NCBI GenBank assembly: GCA_023301405.1
Contig: JALZUX010000072.1
Coordinates: forward strand, 1 to 8,077
Direction of reading: 5' to 3'
Length of the DNA: 8,077 nt
Source: Granulosicoccaceae bacterium
GTDB lineage: Bacteria; Pseudomonadota; Gammaproteobacteria; Granulosicoccales; Granulosicoccaceae
Shown: positions 1 to 5,741 of the stretch, in pieces
Layout: every line of letters begins with the position of its first letter
Position numbering within the stretch: position 1 is the first letter of the stretch
The notes under the pieces: model-generated
Seen by the model: only the letters and a program-made list of their open reading frames with translations
What the model was told of the DNA's origin: nothing
Database searches by the model: none
Made by a program: the position numbers and the translations under genes

Positions 1-131
1 GGCATCCATGTGTACAATCCAGCCGCCAGCTGACGGATCATTCCGGCGCGTAGCATCAGTTGATGGCTGATCACCTCGGCATCAGCCGGGGACTCTTTGG
101 TGGTAGACAATTGAAGCAGGCTGGTGCGCAT
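1..131 (-). CDS. proS: Prolyl-tRNA synthetase, N-terminal fragment (cut by window edge)
   Basis: Only the first 43 codons and part of the 44th lie in the window. The gene reads leftward from an ATG at 131-129 and leaves the window at base 1. The visible protein begins [19 protein letters not shown] and continues with [17 protein letters not shown] and GLYTWMP. I recognise this as the N-terminus of bacterial-type prolyl-tRNA synthetase, nearly identical to E. coli ProS in this stretch. The MLRAGMIR...GLYTW segment is the start of the class II catalytic core (motif 1 region). The enzyme charges tRNA-Pro with proline in the cytoplasm. The start matches the family exactly. The ribosome binding site is weak (GACGAG about 7 bases upstream). 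The catalytic motifs 2 and 3, editing domain and anticodon-binding domain are outside the window, so integrity cannot be judged. Confidence 0.93.
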   Translation of the reverse strand, partial: MRTSLLQLSTTKESPADAEVISHQLMLRAGMIRQLAAGLYTWM

Positions 132-257
132 GGTTATGCTCGTCGGGTACGGTTGTTAATGAAGTAATAGTTCCGCTTGATGTAGCATAGCGGGCTGGCA
201 CCCTACATTGTCACACGATGCATTGCCAAGGGCCACATTCAGACAGCAAAATAGCCT

Positions 258-297
258 TCATTCCCAGACAGCCACCCAGGTGGCTGTTTGGGAATGA
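258..297. repeat. REP-like palindromic hairpin (TCATTCCC...GGGAATGA)
   Basis: Arms 258-276 and 279-297 pair over 19 positions with one G-T wobble (267/288) and only two bases between them, so the tip will open into a small loop. The arms end in TCATTCCC and GGGAATGA, a form I associate with dispersed REP-type extragenic palindromes in many proteobacteria. It has no T-run on the plus side and only TTTT some bases beyond on the minus side, so it is a poor terminator. It lies upstream of both flanking genes, where a terminator would not be expected. No second copy is in the window, so repeat status is inferred from form only. Confidence 0.6.
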
Positions 298-536
298 CGT
301 TCGCAGCGAGGGTGTGAGAATTTGAGTCAAATATTTCTGATCAGTCCGAGACAGATAGCTGGTCTACTTTAATGAGATTGATCGTAATCGTTAGCCAAAA
401 GACCGCCGCAGCAAATTACTGGTCATGCGCAAGCATCTGATAGCAATAGCGTCAGATCAATGACGGGTAAAATAAACAGCGGATGTGCCACTATTTGCAT
501 TATCACTATATGACCATACTTTCTTCGCTTGCTGGA

Positions 537-556
537 TAAACTATCCTAAACTATCC
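537..556. repeat. Perfect 10-bp tandem repeat upstream of perM
   Basis: TAAACTATCC occurs twice head to tail (537-546 and 547-556), about 80 bases before the perM start. The first copy overlaps a small inverted repeat, GGATA-AAC-TATCC (534-546). It could be a regulator site with one-helical-turn spacing, or a replication-slippage duplication. No known regulator site is recognised. Confidence 0.5.
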
Positions 557-636
557 ACTGTGTGACAAAAGCGATAGAGACATGCGCGCCGCTACTGCGG
601 TAGAAACAATGACATGACGAGTACCTCACTATAAAA

Positions 637-1734
637 ATGCTCGAACCCATACGCGAATGGTATCAGCGAAACTTCTCTGATCCGCAAGCCGTAATTCTGG
701 TTTTGCTACTGTTCACCGCGTTTATGCTTATCTGGTTGCTCGGAGACATCCTGGCACCCGTTCTGGTTGCCTTGGTATTCGCGTACCTGCTTGATGGCGT
801 GGTTACAGCCATGCAGCGCTACCACATACCGCGCCCGCTTGCCGCCACCATTGTAATGCTCGTTTTTGTGTTTTTCTGTCTGATTATTTTGTTTGGTGTG
901 ATGCCATTGCTATCTCAGCAGGTCACCTCTTTGATCAAAGAGTTACCCAATATGATCAGCGGTGGTCAACAAAAGCTACAAAGACTGCCTGAATTATACC
1001 CGGCTATCTTTACTGTTGAGCAAATCAACGAACTCATCGCCAGCGGCCAGCGCCAGGTGGGTCAGATCGGCCAACGGTTTTTATCGTTCTCGATTGCCAG
1101 TGCTTTGAACTTGTTTGTACTCTCGATCTACGTTGTTCTAGTACCGCTGATCGTCTTCTTCACACTGAAGGATAAGCAAGTCTTGCTGGAATGGGCCCGT
1201 GGCTTCATGCCCAACAAGAGTGAACTTGCCGAAAAAGTATGGGACGAAGCAGACGGAAAAATAGCCAGCTACATTCGCGGCAAGTTGATCGAAATACTCA
1301 TTGTCGGGCTCGTCACTTATGTGTTTTTCAGCTTTATGGGCCTGCCGTACGCTGCGCTATTAAGCTCATTGGTGGGTTTTTCAGTGATTATTCCGTTCGT
1401 CGGAGCAGTAGTCGTCACCATCCCGATTGCGATAATCGCTTACTTTGAATGGGGTTTTGGCGCAAAGCTGGGGTATTTACTCATCGGCTATCAGATCATA
1501 CAAATTCTTGACGGAAACGTTTTGGTACCATTGTTGTTTTCAGAAGTTGTCGATTTACACCCACTGGCGATTATCATTTCGGTGTTATTTTTTGGTGGTC
1601 TGTGGGGATTATGGGGTGTTTTCTTCGCCATACCGCTAGCAGCACTGACTCAGGCAATACTGGACGCCTGGCCCAGACAGCGTGCCGGCAGCAGTACCGA
1701 GCCTCAAGCCGACGCCAATCAGAAGGCTGCCTAA
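637..1734 (+). CDS. perM: AI-2E/PerM family permease
   Basis: A 365-residue inner-membrane protein of the AI-2E transporter (PerM/YdiK/TqsA-like) superfamily, whose members are proposed exporters of small molecules or ions. The substrate cannot be told from sequence. Hydrophobic segments are visible near residues 16-35, 38-55, 69-92, 152-176, 216-235, 240-270, 278-292 and 305-340, with a large amphipathic stretch at 93-150 typical of the family. Family-like motifs include YIRGKLIEILIVGLV (212-226), IIPFVG (251-256), and DGNVLVPLLFSE (292-303) followed by a Gly/Trp-rich segment, GGLWGLWGVFFAIP (320-333). Length fits the family. The frame has no earlier in-frame start nearby and only a weak ribosome binding site. 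The tail after 346 is hydrophilic and probably cytoplasmic. It converges with bcp. The symbol follows family usage and does not imply a tested function. Confidence 0.88.
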   Translation: MLEPIREWYQRNFSDPQAVILVLLLFTAFMLIWLLGDILAPVLVALVFAYLLDGVVTAMQRYHIPRPLAATIVMLVFVFFCLIILFGVMPLLSQQVTSLIKELPNMISGGQQKLQRLPELYPAIFTVEQINELIASGQRQVGQIGQRFLSFSIASALNLFVLSIYVVLVPLIVFFTLKDKQVLLEWARGFMPNKSELAEKVWDEADGKIASYIRGKLIEILIVGLVTYVFFSFMGLPYAALLSSLVGFSVIIPFVGAVVVTIPIAIIAYFEWGFGAKLGYLLIGYQIIQILDGNVLVPLLFSEVVDLHPLAIIISVLFFGGLWGLWGVFFAIPLAALTQAILDAWPRQRAGSSTEPQADANQKAA

Positions 1735-1742
1735 CGGCAGTC
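1725..1742 (+). terminator. Small stem-loop over the perM stop codon
   Basis: GGCTGCC (1725-1731) pairs with GGCAGTC (1736-1742) with one wobble and a TAAC tetraloop that contains the TAA stop. There is no T-run after it, so termination is doubtful. It may only protect the transcript end between the convergent perM and bcp genes. Confidence 0.3.
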
Positions 1743-1805
1743 TCAACGTCGCTTAAATAGCTGTCTGACTCTTACACGACTGAACTGCGCACCCTCGAAT
1801 CAAGC

Positions 1806-2276
1806 TTAATCAGCCAACTCACTGACTGCCTTAAGTACCTGATCTACATGGCTTTTTACTTTCACCTTGCGCCATTCGTGACGCAAAATACCCCGGTTAT
1901 CAATCACAAAGGTGCTGCGTTCGATCCCCTCAAATTCCTTGCCGTACATCTTTTTAAGCCTAATGACATCAAACAACTGACAAAGCGCTTCATCTTCGTC
2001 GGCCAGTAAATCAAATGGAAGCTGTTGCTTATCTTTAAATTTATGGTGGCTTGTTAAAGTGTCCTTTGACACGCCCAACACCACCGCGTTCAGCTTAGTG
2101 AAGTGCTTAATCTGGTCACGGAAGTCTTGCGCCTCAGTGGTGCAGCCAGGAGTATTGTCCCTGGGGTAAAAGTAAAGCACCACATTCAGCCCAGCCAAAT
2201 CTTTGGATTTAATCACCTGATCACCAGTGGCAGGTACTTGCCAGGCGGGTACTTTCTTACCTATTTCCACACGCAT
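1806..2276 (-). CDS. bcp: Thioredoxin-dependent thiol peroxidase (Bcp/PrxQ)
   Basis: A 156-residue cytoplasmic peroxiredoxin of the AhpC/TSA superfamily, Bcp/PrxQ subfamily, that reduces hydrogen peroxide and organic peroxides. The active-site block YFYPRDNTPGCTTEAQDFRD (residues 36-55) carries the peroxidatic Cys45 with the conserved Thr42 and Pro43. Position 50, which is the resolving Cys in E. coli Bcp, is Gln here. The only other cysteine is Cys99 (DEALCQLFDV), which E. coli Bcp also has. The catalytic Arg is probably in GIERSTFVID (117-126). Length matches the family. The start follows from alignment (MRVEIGKKVPAW), with a weak GGTGA upstream. It is divergent from dapA and convergent with perM. 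Loss of Cys50 suggests a 1-Cys mechanism or another reducing partner. Confidence 0.93.
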   Translation of the reverse strand: MRVEIGKKVPAWQVPATGDQVIKSKDLAGLNVVLYFYPRDNTPGCTTEAQDFRDQIKHFTKLNAVVLGVSKDTLTSHHKFKDKQQLPFDLLADEDEALCQLFDVIRLKKMYGKEFEGIERSTFVIDNRGILRHEWRKVKVKSHVDQVLKAVSELAD

Positions 2277-2303
2277 GTTTTCACCAAATTCAATTTAGTC
2301 TCC

Positions 2304-2339
2304 GCAGCGCCGGCTAGCACTCGCCCCCGGCGCAACTGC
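2304..2339. other. GC-rich hairpin in the bcp-dapA divergent region
   Basis: GCGCCGG (2307-2313) and CCGGCGC (2327-2333) form a perfect 7-bp stem with a 13-base loop. GCA (2304-2306) and TGC (2337-2339) can extend it past a bulge. It lies 28 bases upstream of the bcp start and about 90 bases upstream of dapA. It could be an operator or a structure in the bcp leader. No regulator is recognised. Confidence 0.4.
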
Positions 2340-2375
2340 AAAGTAAGTTTTGCCGCGAATTACGACTTCAATCAG

Positions 2376-2384
2376 TGTTATTCT
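2376..2384 (+). promoter_or_regulatory. Candidate extended -10 promoter for dapA
   Basis: TG-T-TATTCT at 2376-2384 is an extended -10 element with 4 of 6 matches in the hexamer. There is no good -35 at 17 bases upstream. Transcription would start near 2391 and give a leader of about 35 bases before the dapA start. It is supported only by position and consensus similarity. Confidence 0.35.
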
Positions 2385-2425
2385 ACCCACAATTTTCCTA
2401 ACTATTTATCTTTGAGGCCAGGCAA

Positions 2426-3304
2426 ATGTTCCAGGGCAGCATCGTCGCGATTGTCACACCAATGCTAGAAGACGAGAGCGTGGATTTCGATTCACTAGAA
2501 TCGCTTGTGAAGTTTCATATACAAGAGGGCACTGACGCCATTGTATCCGTCGGCACCACAGGCGAATCCGCCACCCTGAGCATGGAAGAACACTCCACGG
2601 TCATTCAGAAAACGATAGAGTTTGCCAATAATGAAATCCCCATCATTGCCGGCACTGGCGCTAATTCAACCACTGAAGCAATAGAACTAACCCGAAATGC
2701 AAAGCAAGCTGGCGCACTGGCTTGCCTGCTAGTCACTCCCTACTACAACAAACCACCTCAAGAAGGGCTCTACCAGCATTTCAAAAAAATAGCTGAAACT
2801 GTCGATATACCCCAAATAATCTACAACGTACCTGGCCGCACCTCCGTTGACATGACCGCAGAAACCACCGCAAGACTGGCCCATGTCGACAACATCATCG
2901 GCACCAAAGAAGCACGCGGGACTGTAGAGCGCATCAAAGAACTTGTCGCACTGTGCCCAGACAACTTCAAAATCTTCACTGGCGACGATGGCACCGCTAT
3001 GGACAGTATTCTAGCTGGCGCTCATGGCAATATTTCGGTAACCGCCAATGTGGCCCCGGGGCTTATGCACCAGATGTGCAAGGCCGCCTTGGCTAACGAC
3101 AAAATCACCGCCAAGGCACTTAACGATCAACTATCAGATCTCAACAAATTGTTGTTTATTGAATCAAGCCCAATACCAGTCAAATGGGCACTGCAACAGA
3201 TGGGATTGATAAAATCTGGTATCAGACTACCGCTGGTCGCATTGAATCAGAATTGCCACAGCGATGTTACCAACGGCCTGAAGGCAGCAGGCATAAGTCT
3301 CTAG
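2426..3304 (+). CDS. dapA: 4-hydroxy-tetrahydrodipicolinate synthase
   Basis: A 292-residue cytoplasmic enzyme that condenses pyruvate with aspartate semialdehyde, the first committed step of the diaminopimelate/lysine pathway. It is a TIM barrel of the DapA/NAL family and full length. Residue numbering matches E. coli DapA: Schiff-base Lys161 (IIGTKEARG, 157-165), Tyr133 and Arg138 (YNVPGRTS), Thr44-Thr45 (GTTGES), and Tyr107 (VTPYYNKP). The TGDD and ISVTANVAPG segments are also present. Of the E. coli lysine-feedback residues, Ser48, Ala49, His56, Asn80, Glu84 and Tyr106 are kept, but position 53 (His in E. coli) is Met. Feedback inhibition is therefore plausible but may be altered. A good ribosome binding site (GAGG, 2414-2417) fixes the start. 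Downstream there is no bamC, which follows dapA in E. coli and many relatives. Confidence 0.97.
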   Translation: MFQGSIVAIVTPMLEDESVDFDSLESLVKFHIQEGTDAIVSVGTTGESATLSMEEHSTVIQKTIEFANNEIPIIAGTGANSTTEAIELTRNAKQAGALACLLVTPYYNKPPQEGLYQHFKKIAETVDIPQIIYNVPGRTSVDMTAETTARLAHVDNIIGTKEARGTVERIKELVALCPDNFKIFTGDDGTAMDSILAGAHGNISVTANVAPGLMHQMCKAALANDKITAKALNDQLSDLNKLLFIESSPIPVKWALQQMGLIKSGIRLPLVALNQNCHSDVTNGLKAAGISL

Positions 3305-3331
3305 AAGGCTTAACCGGAAACAAAGATCTTC

Positions 3332-3356
3332 AGCCAGCGCTGTGTTTCGGCTGGCT
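3332..3356 (+). terminator. Stem-loop after dapA, weak terminator candidate
   Basis: AGCCAGC (3332-3338) pairs perfectly with GCTGGCT (3350-3356) around an 11-base loop, 28 bases after the dapA stop. The stem is GC-rich enough for a terminator, but it is followed by ATTGCAATC and not a T-run, so rho-independent termination is uncertain. Confidence 0.4.
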
Positions 3357-3362
3357 ATTGCA

Positions 3363-3404
3363 ATCAATTTAGTTAAAGAAGAACAACTACTTGCCTAAAT
3401 TGAT
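3363..3404. repeat. Perfect 10-bp inverted repeat after dapA
   Basis: ATCAATTTAG (3363-3372) and CTAAATTGAT (3395-3404) are exact reverse complements separated by 22 bases. The arms are A/T-rich. They may form an mRNA 3' stem or mark a two-site protein-binding region. They lie directly after the stem-loop at 3332-3356. Confidence 0.5.
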
Positions 3405-3613
3405 CAAATATCTACCCCCGGACAGCCCTGTACGAAAGATAGAAATCCAGTTAGCACAGGTCATAATAGACAATTCACAAGTCAAACCTTCGAGACAAAG
3501 CTGCCGTCAAAGCAGCCTACAAATATGGTCAGTTCAATTATCAGCTTAGCGCCTCACACTAGCCGGACGTCCACTATTACTCAGCACTCCCGCAGTGACT
3601 GTGGAACGCACCA

Positions 3614-4381
3614 ATGCGTGTAGAGTTTGTCAGCCTGGGTAGTGGCAGTAACGGCAACTCTACGCTAGTGCGGGTTGGCGACACCCTTCTTTTGGTAGAT
3701 GCTGGTTTTTCTGCCAAAATAATTGTAGAAAGACTCAATAGCGTTGGTGTAGCAGCCGATGACCTGACCGCCATTTTGATCTCGCATGAACACTCAGATC
3801 ATGTCAAAGGCGCCCAAGTGATGGCAAGGAAATACGGAGTACCAGTGTGGCTGACTCGTGGCACCTATCGTCGCCTTAAAGACAAAAACATACCGCAGGT
3901 AGAGTACATTCACCCGCATGGCTCATTTTGTATTGGCGATGCCAAAGTTACACCATTTCCCATCCCACATGATGCCGCCGAGCCGTGTCAGTATGTAATT
4001 GGTGACGGCAGCAAACGTTTTGCAATTGCGACCGATATGGGCTGTGTCACGCCATACGTCAGCCAACAACTGGCAGGCGTTGACGCCTTACTACTTGAAG
4101 CTAACTACGATGGCGACATGCTACACAATGGCTCATATCCCTACGCACTACGATCTCGCATCGACGGCCGCTACGGCCACTTAAGTAACGAGCAATCAGC
4201 TGTACTCGCCGCAAGCCTCGAACACCCCGGTTTGCAAAAGCTTTTCCTTGGCCACCTAAGCGAAAACAACAACACACCGGATAATGCCTTTGGCTCGGTT
4301 GCCAACCGCTTGAAGCGCGGCGGCGATGACGTCTGCGTGTTGAAACGTGCTACCGTCAGCGAGTGGTTTTGTGTGACGTAA
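3614..4381 (+). CDS. MBL-fold metallo-hydrolase (YycJ/WalJ-like)
   Basis: A 255-residue metallo-beta-lactamase-fold protein. The N-terminus FVSLGSGSNGNSTLV (5-19) is typical of the YycJ-like branch. Metal ligands are visible: HEHSDH (58-63) for the HxHxDH motif, His119 (PIPHDAAEP), Asp141 (IATDMG) and His214 (FLGHLSENNNTP). A LEANYD segment (161-166) and GHLSNEQS (188-195) also fit this branch. There is no signal peptide, so it should be cytoplasmic and binuclear, probably zinc. Bacillus YycJ is, as I recall, reported to be a 5'-3' DNA exonuclease, but the substrate here is unknown. A homologue lies near dapA and purC in Pseudomonas, again from memory. The ribosome binding site is modest (TGGA, 3602-3605). 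The start is supported by homology at residue 1 onwards. Confidence 0.9.
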   Translation: MRVEFVSLGSGSNGNSTLVRVGDTLLLVDAGFSAKIIVERLNSVGVAADDLTAILISHEHSDHVKGAQVMARKYGVPVWLTRGTYRRLKDKNIPQVEYIHPHGSFCIGDAKVTPFPIPHDAAEPCQYVIGDGSKRFAIATDMGCVTPYVSQQLAGVDALLLEANYDGDMLHNGSYPYALRSRIDGRYGHLSNEQSAVLAASLEHPGLQKLFLGHLSENNNTPDNAFGSVANRLKRGGDDVCVLKRATVSEWFCVT

Positions 4382-4518
4382 ACAAGTCACGTAACGATAA
4401 TCATCACCAACTCTCTTTACATTTTATAACTAAATGCGAATCGCCTAACTTCATCTATCGGTTATTACCGGCATCAGCTAGCGTAACCTCTGGTTAAGCT
4501 CACTTTTTGAAAAAGGCG

Positions 4519-4579
4519 AAAAATAGCACGCCACTCAAGGGACACATCACCAACTTAACCGGGTGTCTCAAGTGCTATT
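4519..4579 (-). terminator. Candidate distal terminator of the proXWV transcript
   Basis: Read on the minus strand, AATAGCAC (4579-4572) pairs with GTGCTATT (4529-4522). The enclosed loop contains a second pair, GACAC/GTGTC (4567-4563 and 4545-4541). The outer stem runs into five T residues (4523-4519). The long internal loop makes it weaker than a textbook terminator. It lies about 110 bases after the proV stop. Confidence 0.35.
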
Positions 4580-4639
4580 AGTGCTAGAGAAAAAAACATA
4601 AGGAAGCTCAACTGGGGAACTCCGAGCGCACCGCCAGCC

Positions 4640-4675
4640 TGACGTCAAAAAAGAATGACGTCAGTAGTGACATCA
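4640..4675. repeat. Three TGACRTCA boxes just downstream of proV
   Basis: TGACGTCA occurs at 4640-4647 and 4656-4663, and the variant TGACATCA at 4668-4675. The first two copies are each perfect 8-bp palindromes, and together they form a 9-bp hairpin (CTGACGTCA, AAAAAGAA loop, TGACGTCAG, 4639-4664). Spacing between copies is 16 and 12 bases. It lies 17-52 bases beyond the proV stop. It could be a transcript-end hairpin or a protein-binding array. There is no T-run on either strand. Confidence 0.5.
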
Positions 4676-4691
4676 GTAAGCCTTAATTCAA

Positions 4692-5741
4692 CTAGCGATA
4701 CTGCCCTTCCGCAGGACTATCAACCTGCGGTCGTGCAAGGCCTGCCACAATCTGATCAAGCGTAATGCTACCGATGATTGTATGCCGCCGGTCCACCACA
4801 TTAGCGGCCTTACTTTGCGAGCCAGCTGCGAGCTGCAAGGCTTCTTCCAACACTAGATCCTGAGAGATCTCAGGCCCATCGACGGCATGATCTGAGGTCA
4901 TGATCGTTTTGACTTTTAACACTCTACCGCGATTGATATCTTTCACAAAGTCAAAAATATATTCATCAGCAGGGTTCATAATCAAGTGCTGTGGATCGCC
5001 CTGCTGTATCACTGCGCCATCACGTAATACCGCTATTTTATCGCCAATACGCAAAGCTTCATCAAGATCGTGGGTAATAAATACAATAGTTTTGTGCAAC
5101 TCAGTTTGAAGATCAAGCAATACATCTTGCATATCAGTTCTTATCAATGGATCAAGAGCCGAGAAAGCCTCATCCATCAACAGCACTTCGGCGTCTGTGG
5201 CAAGTGCTCTTGCCAAGCCAACACGCTGCTGCATGCCACCAGACAGTTGCGAGGGAAAGTGGTCTTCAAACCCTGCAAGGCCAACTCTTTCAAGCCAACG
5301 ATGACTTTGCTCTTTTGCTTTTTTTGTCGACACTCCTTGAACTATCAAACCATACGCAACGTTTTCAGCCACAGTACGGTGCACATGCAGCCCGAACTTC
5401 TGAAACACCATTGAGGCCTTGTAGCGACGAAAATTGAGCAACTGCGCCTTAGTCATGCCCAGAACATCTTCTCCATCGACCAGCATTCGACCTGCGGTGG
5501 GTTCAATCAGTCGATTGATATGCCGTATAAGCGTCGACTTACCTGAACCGGAAAGCCCCATTACAACGGTCACGCCTTTAGCCGGCACCTCTATATTGAT
5601 GTCCTTCAGACCCAAAACATGACCATGTACTTCTAACAACTCTTGCTTTGACATGCCGTCTTTCACAAAATCAAGCACAGACTTAGGATTTTTACCAAAA
5701 ATTTTGTACAGGTTTTCTATATGAATTTTTGACTCAGTCAT
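4692..5741 (-). CDS. proV: Betaine/proline-type ABC importer, ATP-binding subunit
   Basis: A 349-residue ATPase of the ProV/OpuAA family that powers osmoprotectant uptake from the cytoplasmic face. Motifs: N-terminal ENLYKIFGKNPK (9-20, family hallmark), Walker A GLSGSGKST (62-70), Q-loop VFQKFGL (112-118), signature LSGGMQQRV (166-174), Walker B VLLMDEAFSALD (186-197), H-loop His224 (ITHDLDEAL). The GDPQHLIMNPADEYIFDFVKD region (248-268) links to a C-terminal stretch (about 277-338) that looks like one CBS-type module. E. coli ProV, at about 400 residues, has two. I chose the ATG at 5741 because it matches the family N-terminus and has AGGGGA six bases upstream (forward 5748-5753). The frame is open to an ATG at 5801, but those 20 extra codons lie inside proW and look unrelated. 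The first 8 bases overlap the end of proW. Confidence 0.94.
   Translation of the reverse strand: MTESKIHIENLYKIFGKNPKSVLDFVKDGMSKQELLEVHGHVLGLKDINIEVPAKGVTVVMGLSGSGKSTLIRHINRLIEPTAGRMLVDGEDVLGMTKAQLLNFRRYKASMVFQKFGLHVHRTVAENVAYGLIVQGVSTKKAKEQSHRWLERVGLAGFEDHFPSQLSGGMQQRVGLARALATDAEVLLMDEAFSALDPLIRTDMQDVLLDLQTELHKTIVFITHDLDEALRIGDKIAVLRDGAVIQQGDPQHLIMNPADEYIFDFVKDINRGRVLKVKTIMTSDHAVDGPEISQDLVLEEALQLAAGSQSKAANVVDRRHTIIGSITLDQIVAGLARPQVDSPAEGQYR

Larger units (their letters stand above)
132..636. other. 505-base intergenic region between proS and perM
   Basis: No convincing gene is visible on either strand. The region separates two genes transcribed away from each other, so it should hold both promoters. 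It contains a 19-bp palindromic hairpin at 258-297, the perfect palindrome ATTTGA-G-TCAAAT at 320-332, a 6-bp hairpin ATCTGA/TCAGAT at 435-457, and a perfect 10-bp tandem repeat at 537-556. For proS, the best minus-strand promoter match is GTGACA and TATGCT (forward 209-214 and 184-189), but the 19-base spacing is poor. For perM, TTTGCA (494-499) and TACTTT (517-522) are 17 bases apart but match the consensus weakly. Neither is strong enough to call. Confidence 0.6.
3305..3613. other. 309-base gap between dapA and the metallo-hydrolase gene
   Basis: No gene or lipoprotein-like reading frame is seen. The longest plausible start (ATG 3525) gives only 32 codons and has no supporting feature. The gap holds two hairpins after dapA (3332-3356 and 3363-3404), a 5-bp hairpin GCTGC/GCAGC (3500-3516), the palindrome GGACGTCC near 3566, and a possible -10 for the next gene (CATAAT, 3462-3467) without a good -35. 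This is where bamC sits in E. coli and, as I recall, in Pseudomonas, and no BamC-like peptide is visible. Confidence 0.6.
4382..4691. other. 310-base convergent intergenic region rich in inverted repeats
   Basis: No gene is visible. It lies between the 3' ends of the metallo-hydrolase gene (plus) and proV (minus), so it should hold terminators. From left to right: GTGAC/GTCAC (4373-4390, starting within the hydrolase gene), a 9-position hairpin with one mismatch at 4480-4500 (TAACC-TCT-GGTTA core), a 7-bp inverted repeat GGTTAAG/CTTAACC (4492-4498 and 4554-4560), an 8-bp inverted repeat AATAGCAC/GTGCTATT (4522-4529 and 4572-4579), a direct repeat AGTGCTA (4571-4577 and 4580-4586), and three TGACRTCA boxes (4640-4675). 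Confidence 0.6.

Noticed and set aside
196..213. A sigma-54 promoter (TGGCAC...TTG)
   Set aside because: The spacing between the GG and the second element is off, and the required GC is replaced by TG.
630..635. TATAAA directly before the perM ATG as a leaderless promoter
   Set aside because: There is no -35 at any acceptable spacing, and A/T-rich sequence before a start codon is common.
2103..2468. A 121-codon plus-strand frame across the bcp-dapA divergent region
   Set aside because: It is antisense to bcp and overlaps the dapA start in another frame. The composition is unlike a real protein, and both flanking genes are certain.
4492..4560. GTTAAGC and ACTTAAC resembling integron attC core sites
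   Set aside because: The two motifs fit GTTRRRY and RYYYAAC but are in the wrong order for an attC site, and there is no integrase or cassette gene nearby.
4640..4675. MetJ-type met boxes (AGACGTCT-like)
   Set aside because: Only the GACGTC core is shared. The boxes are not contiguous 8-mers, and they lie behind two genes with no methionine gene nearby.
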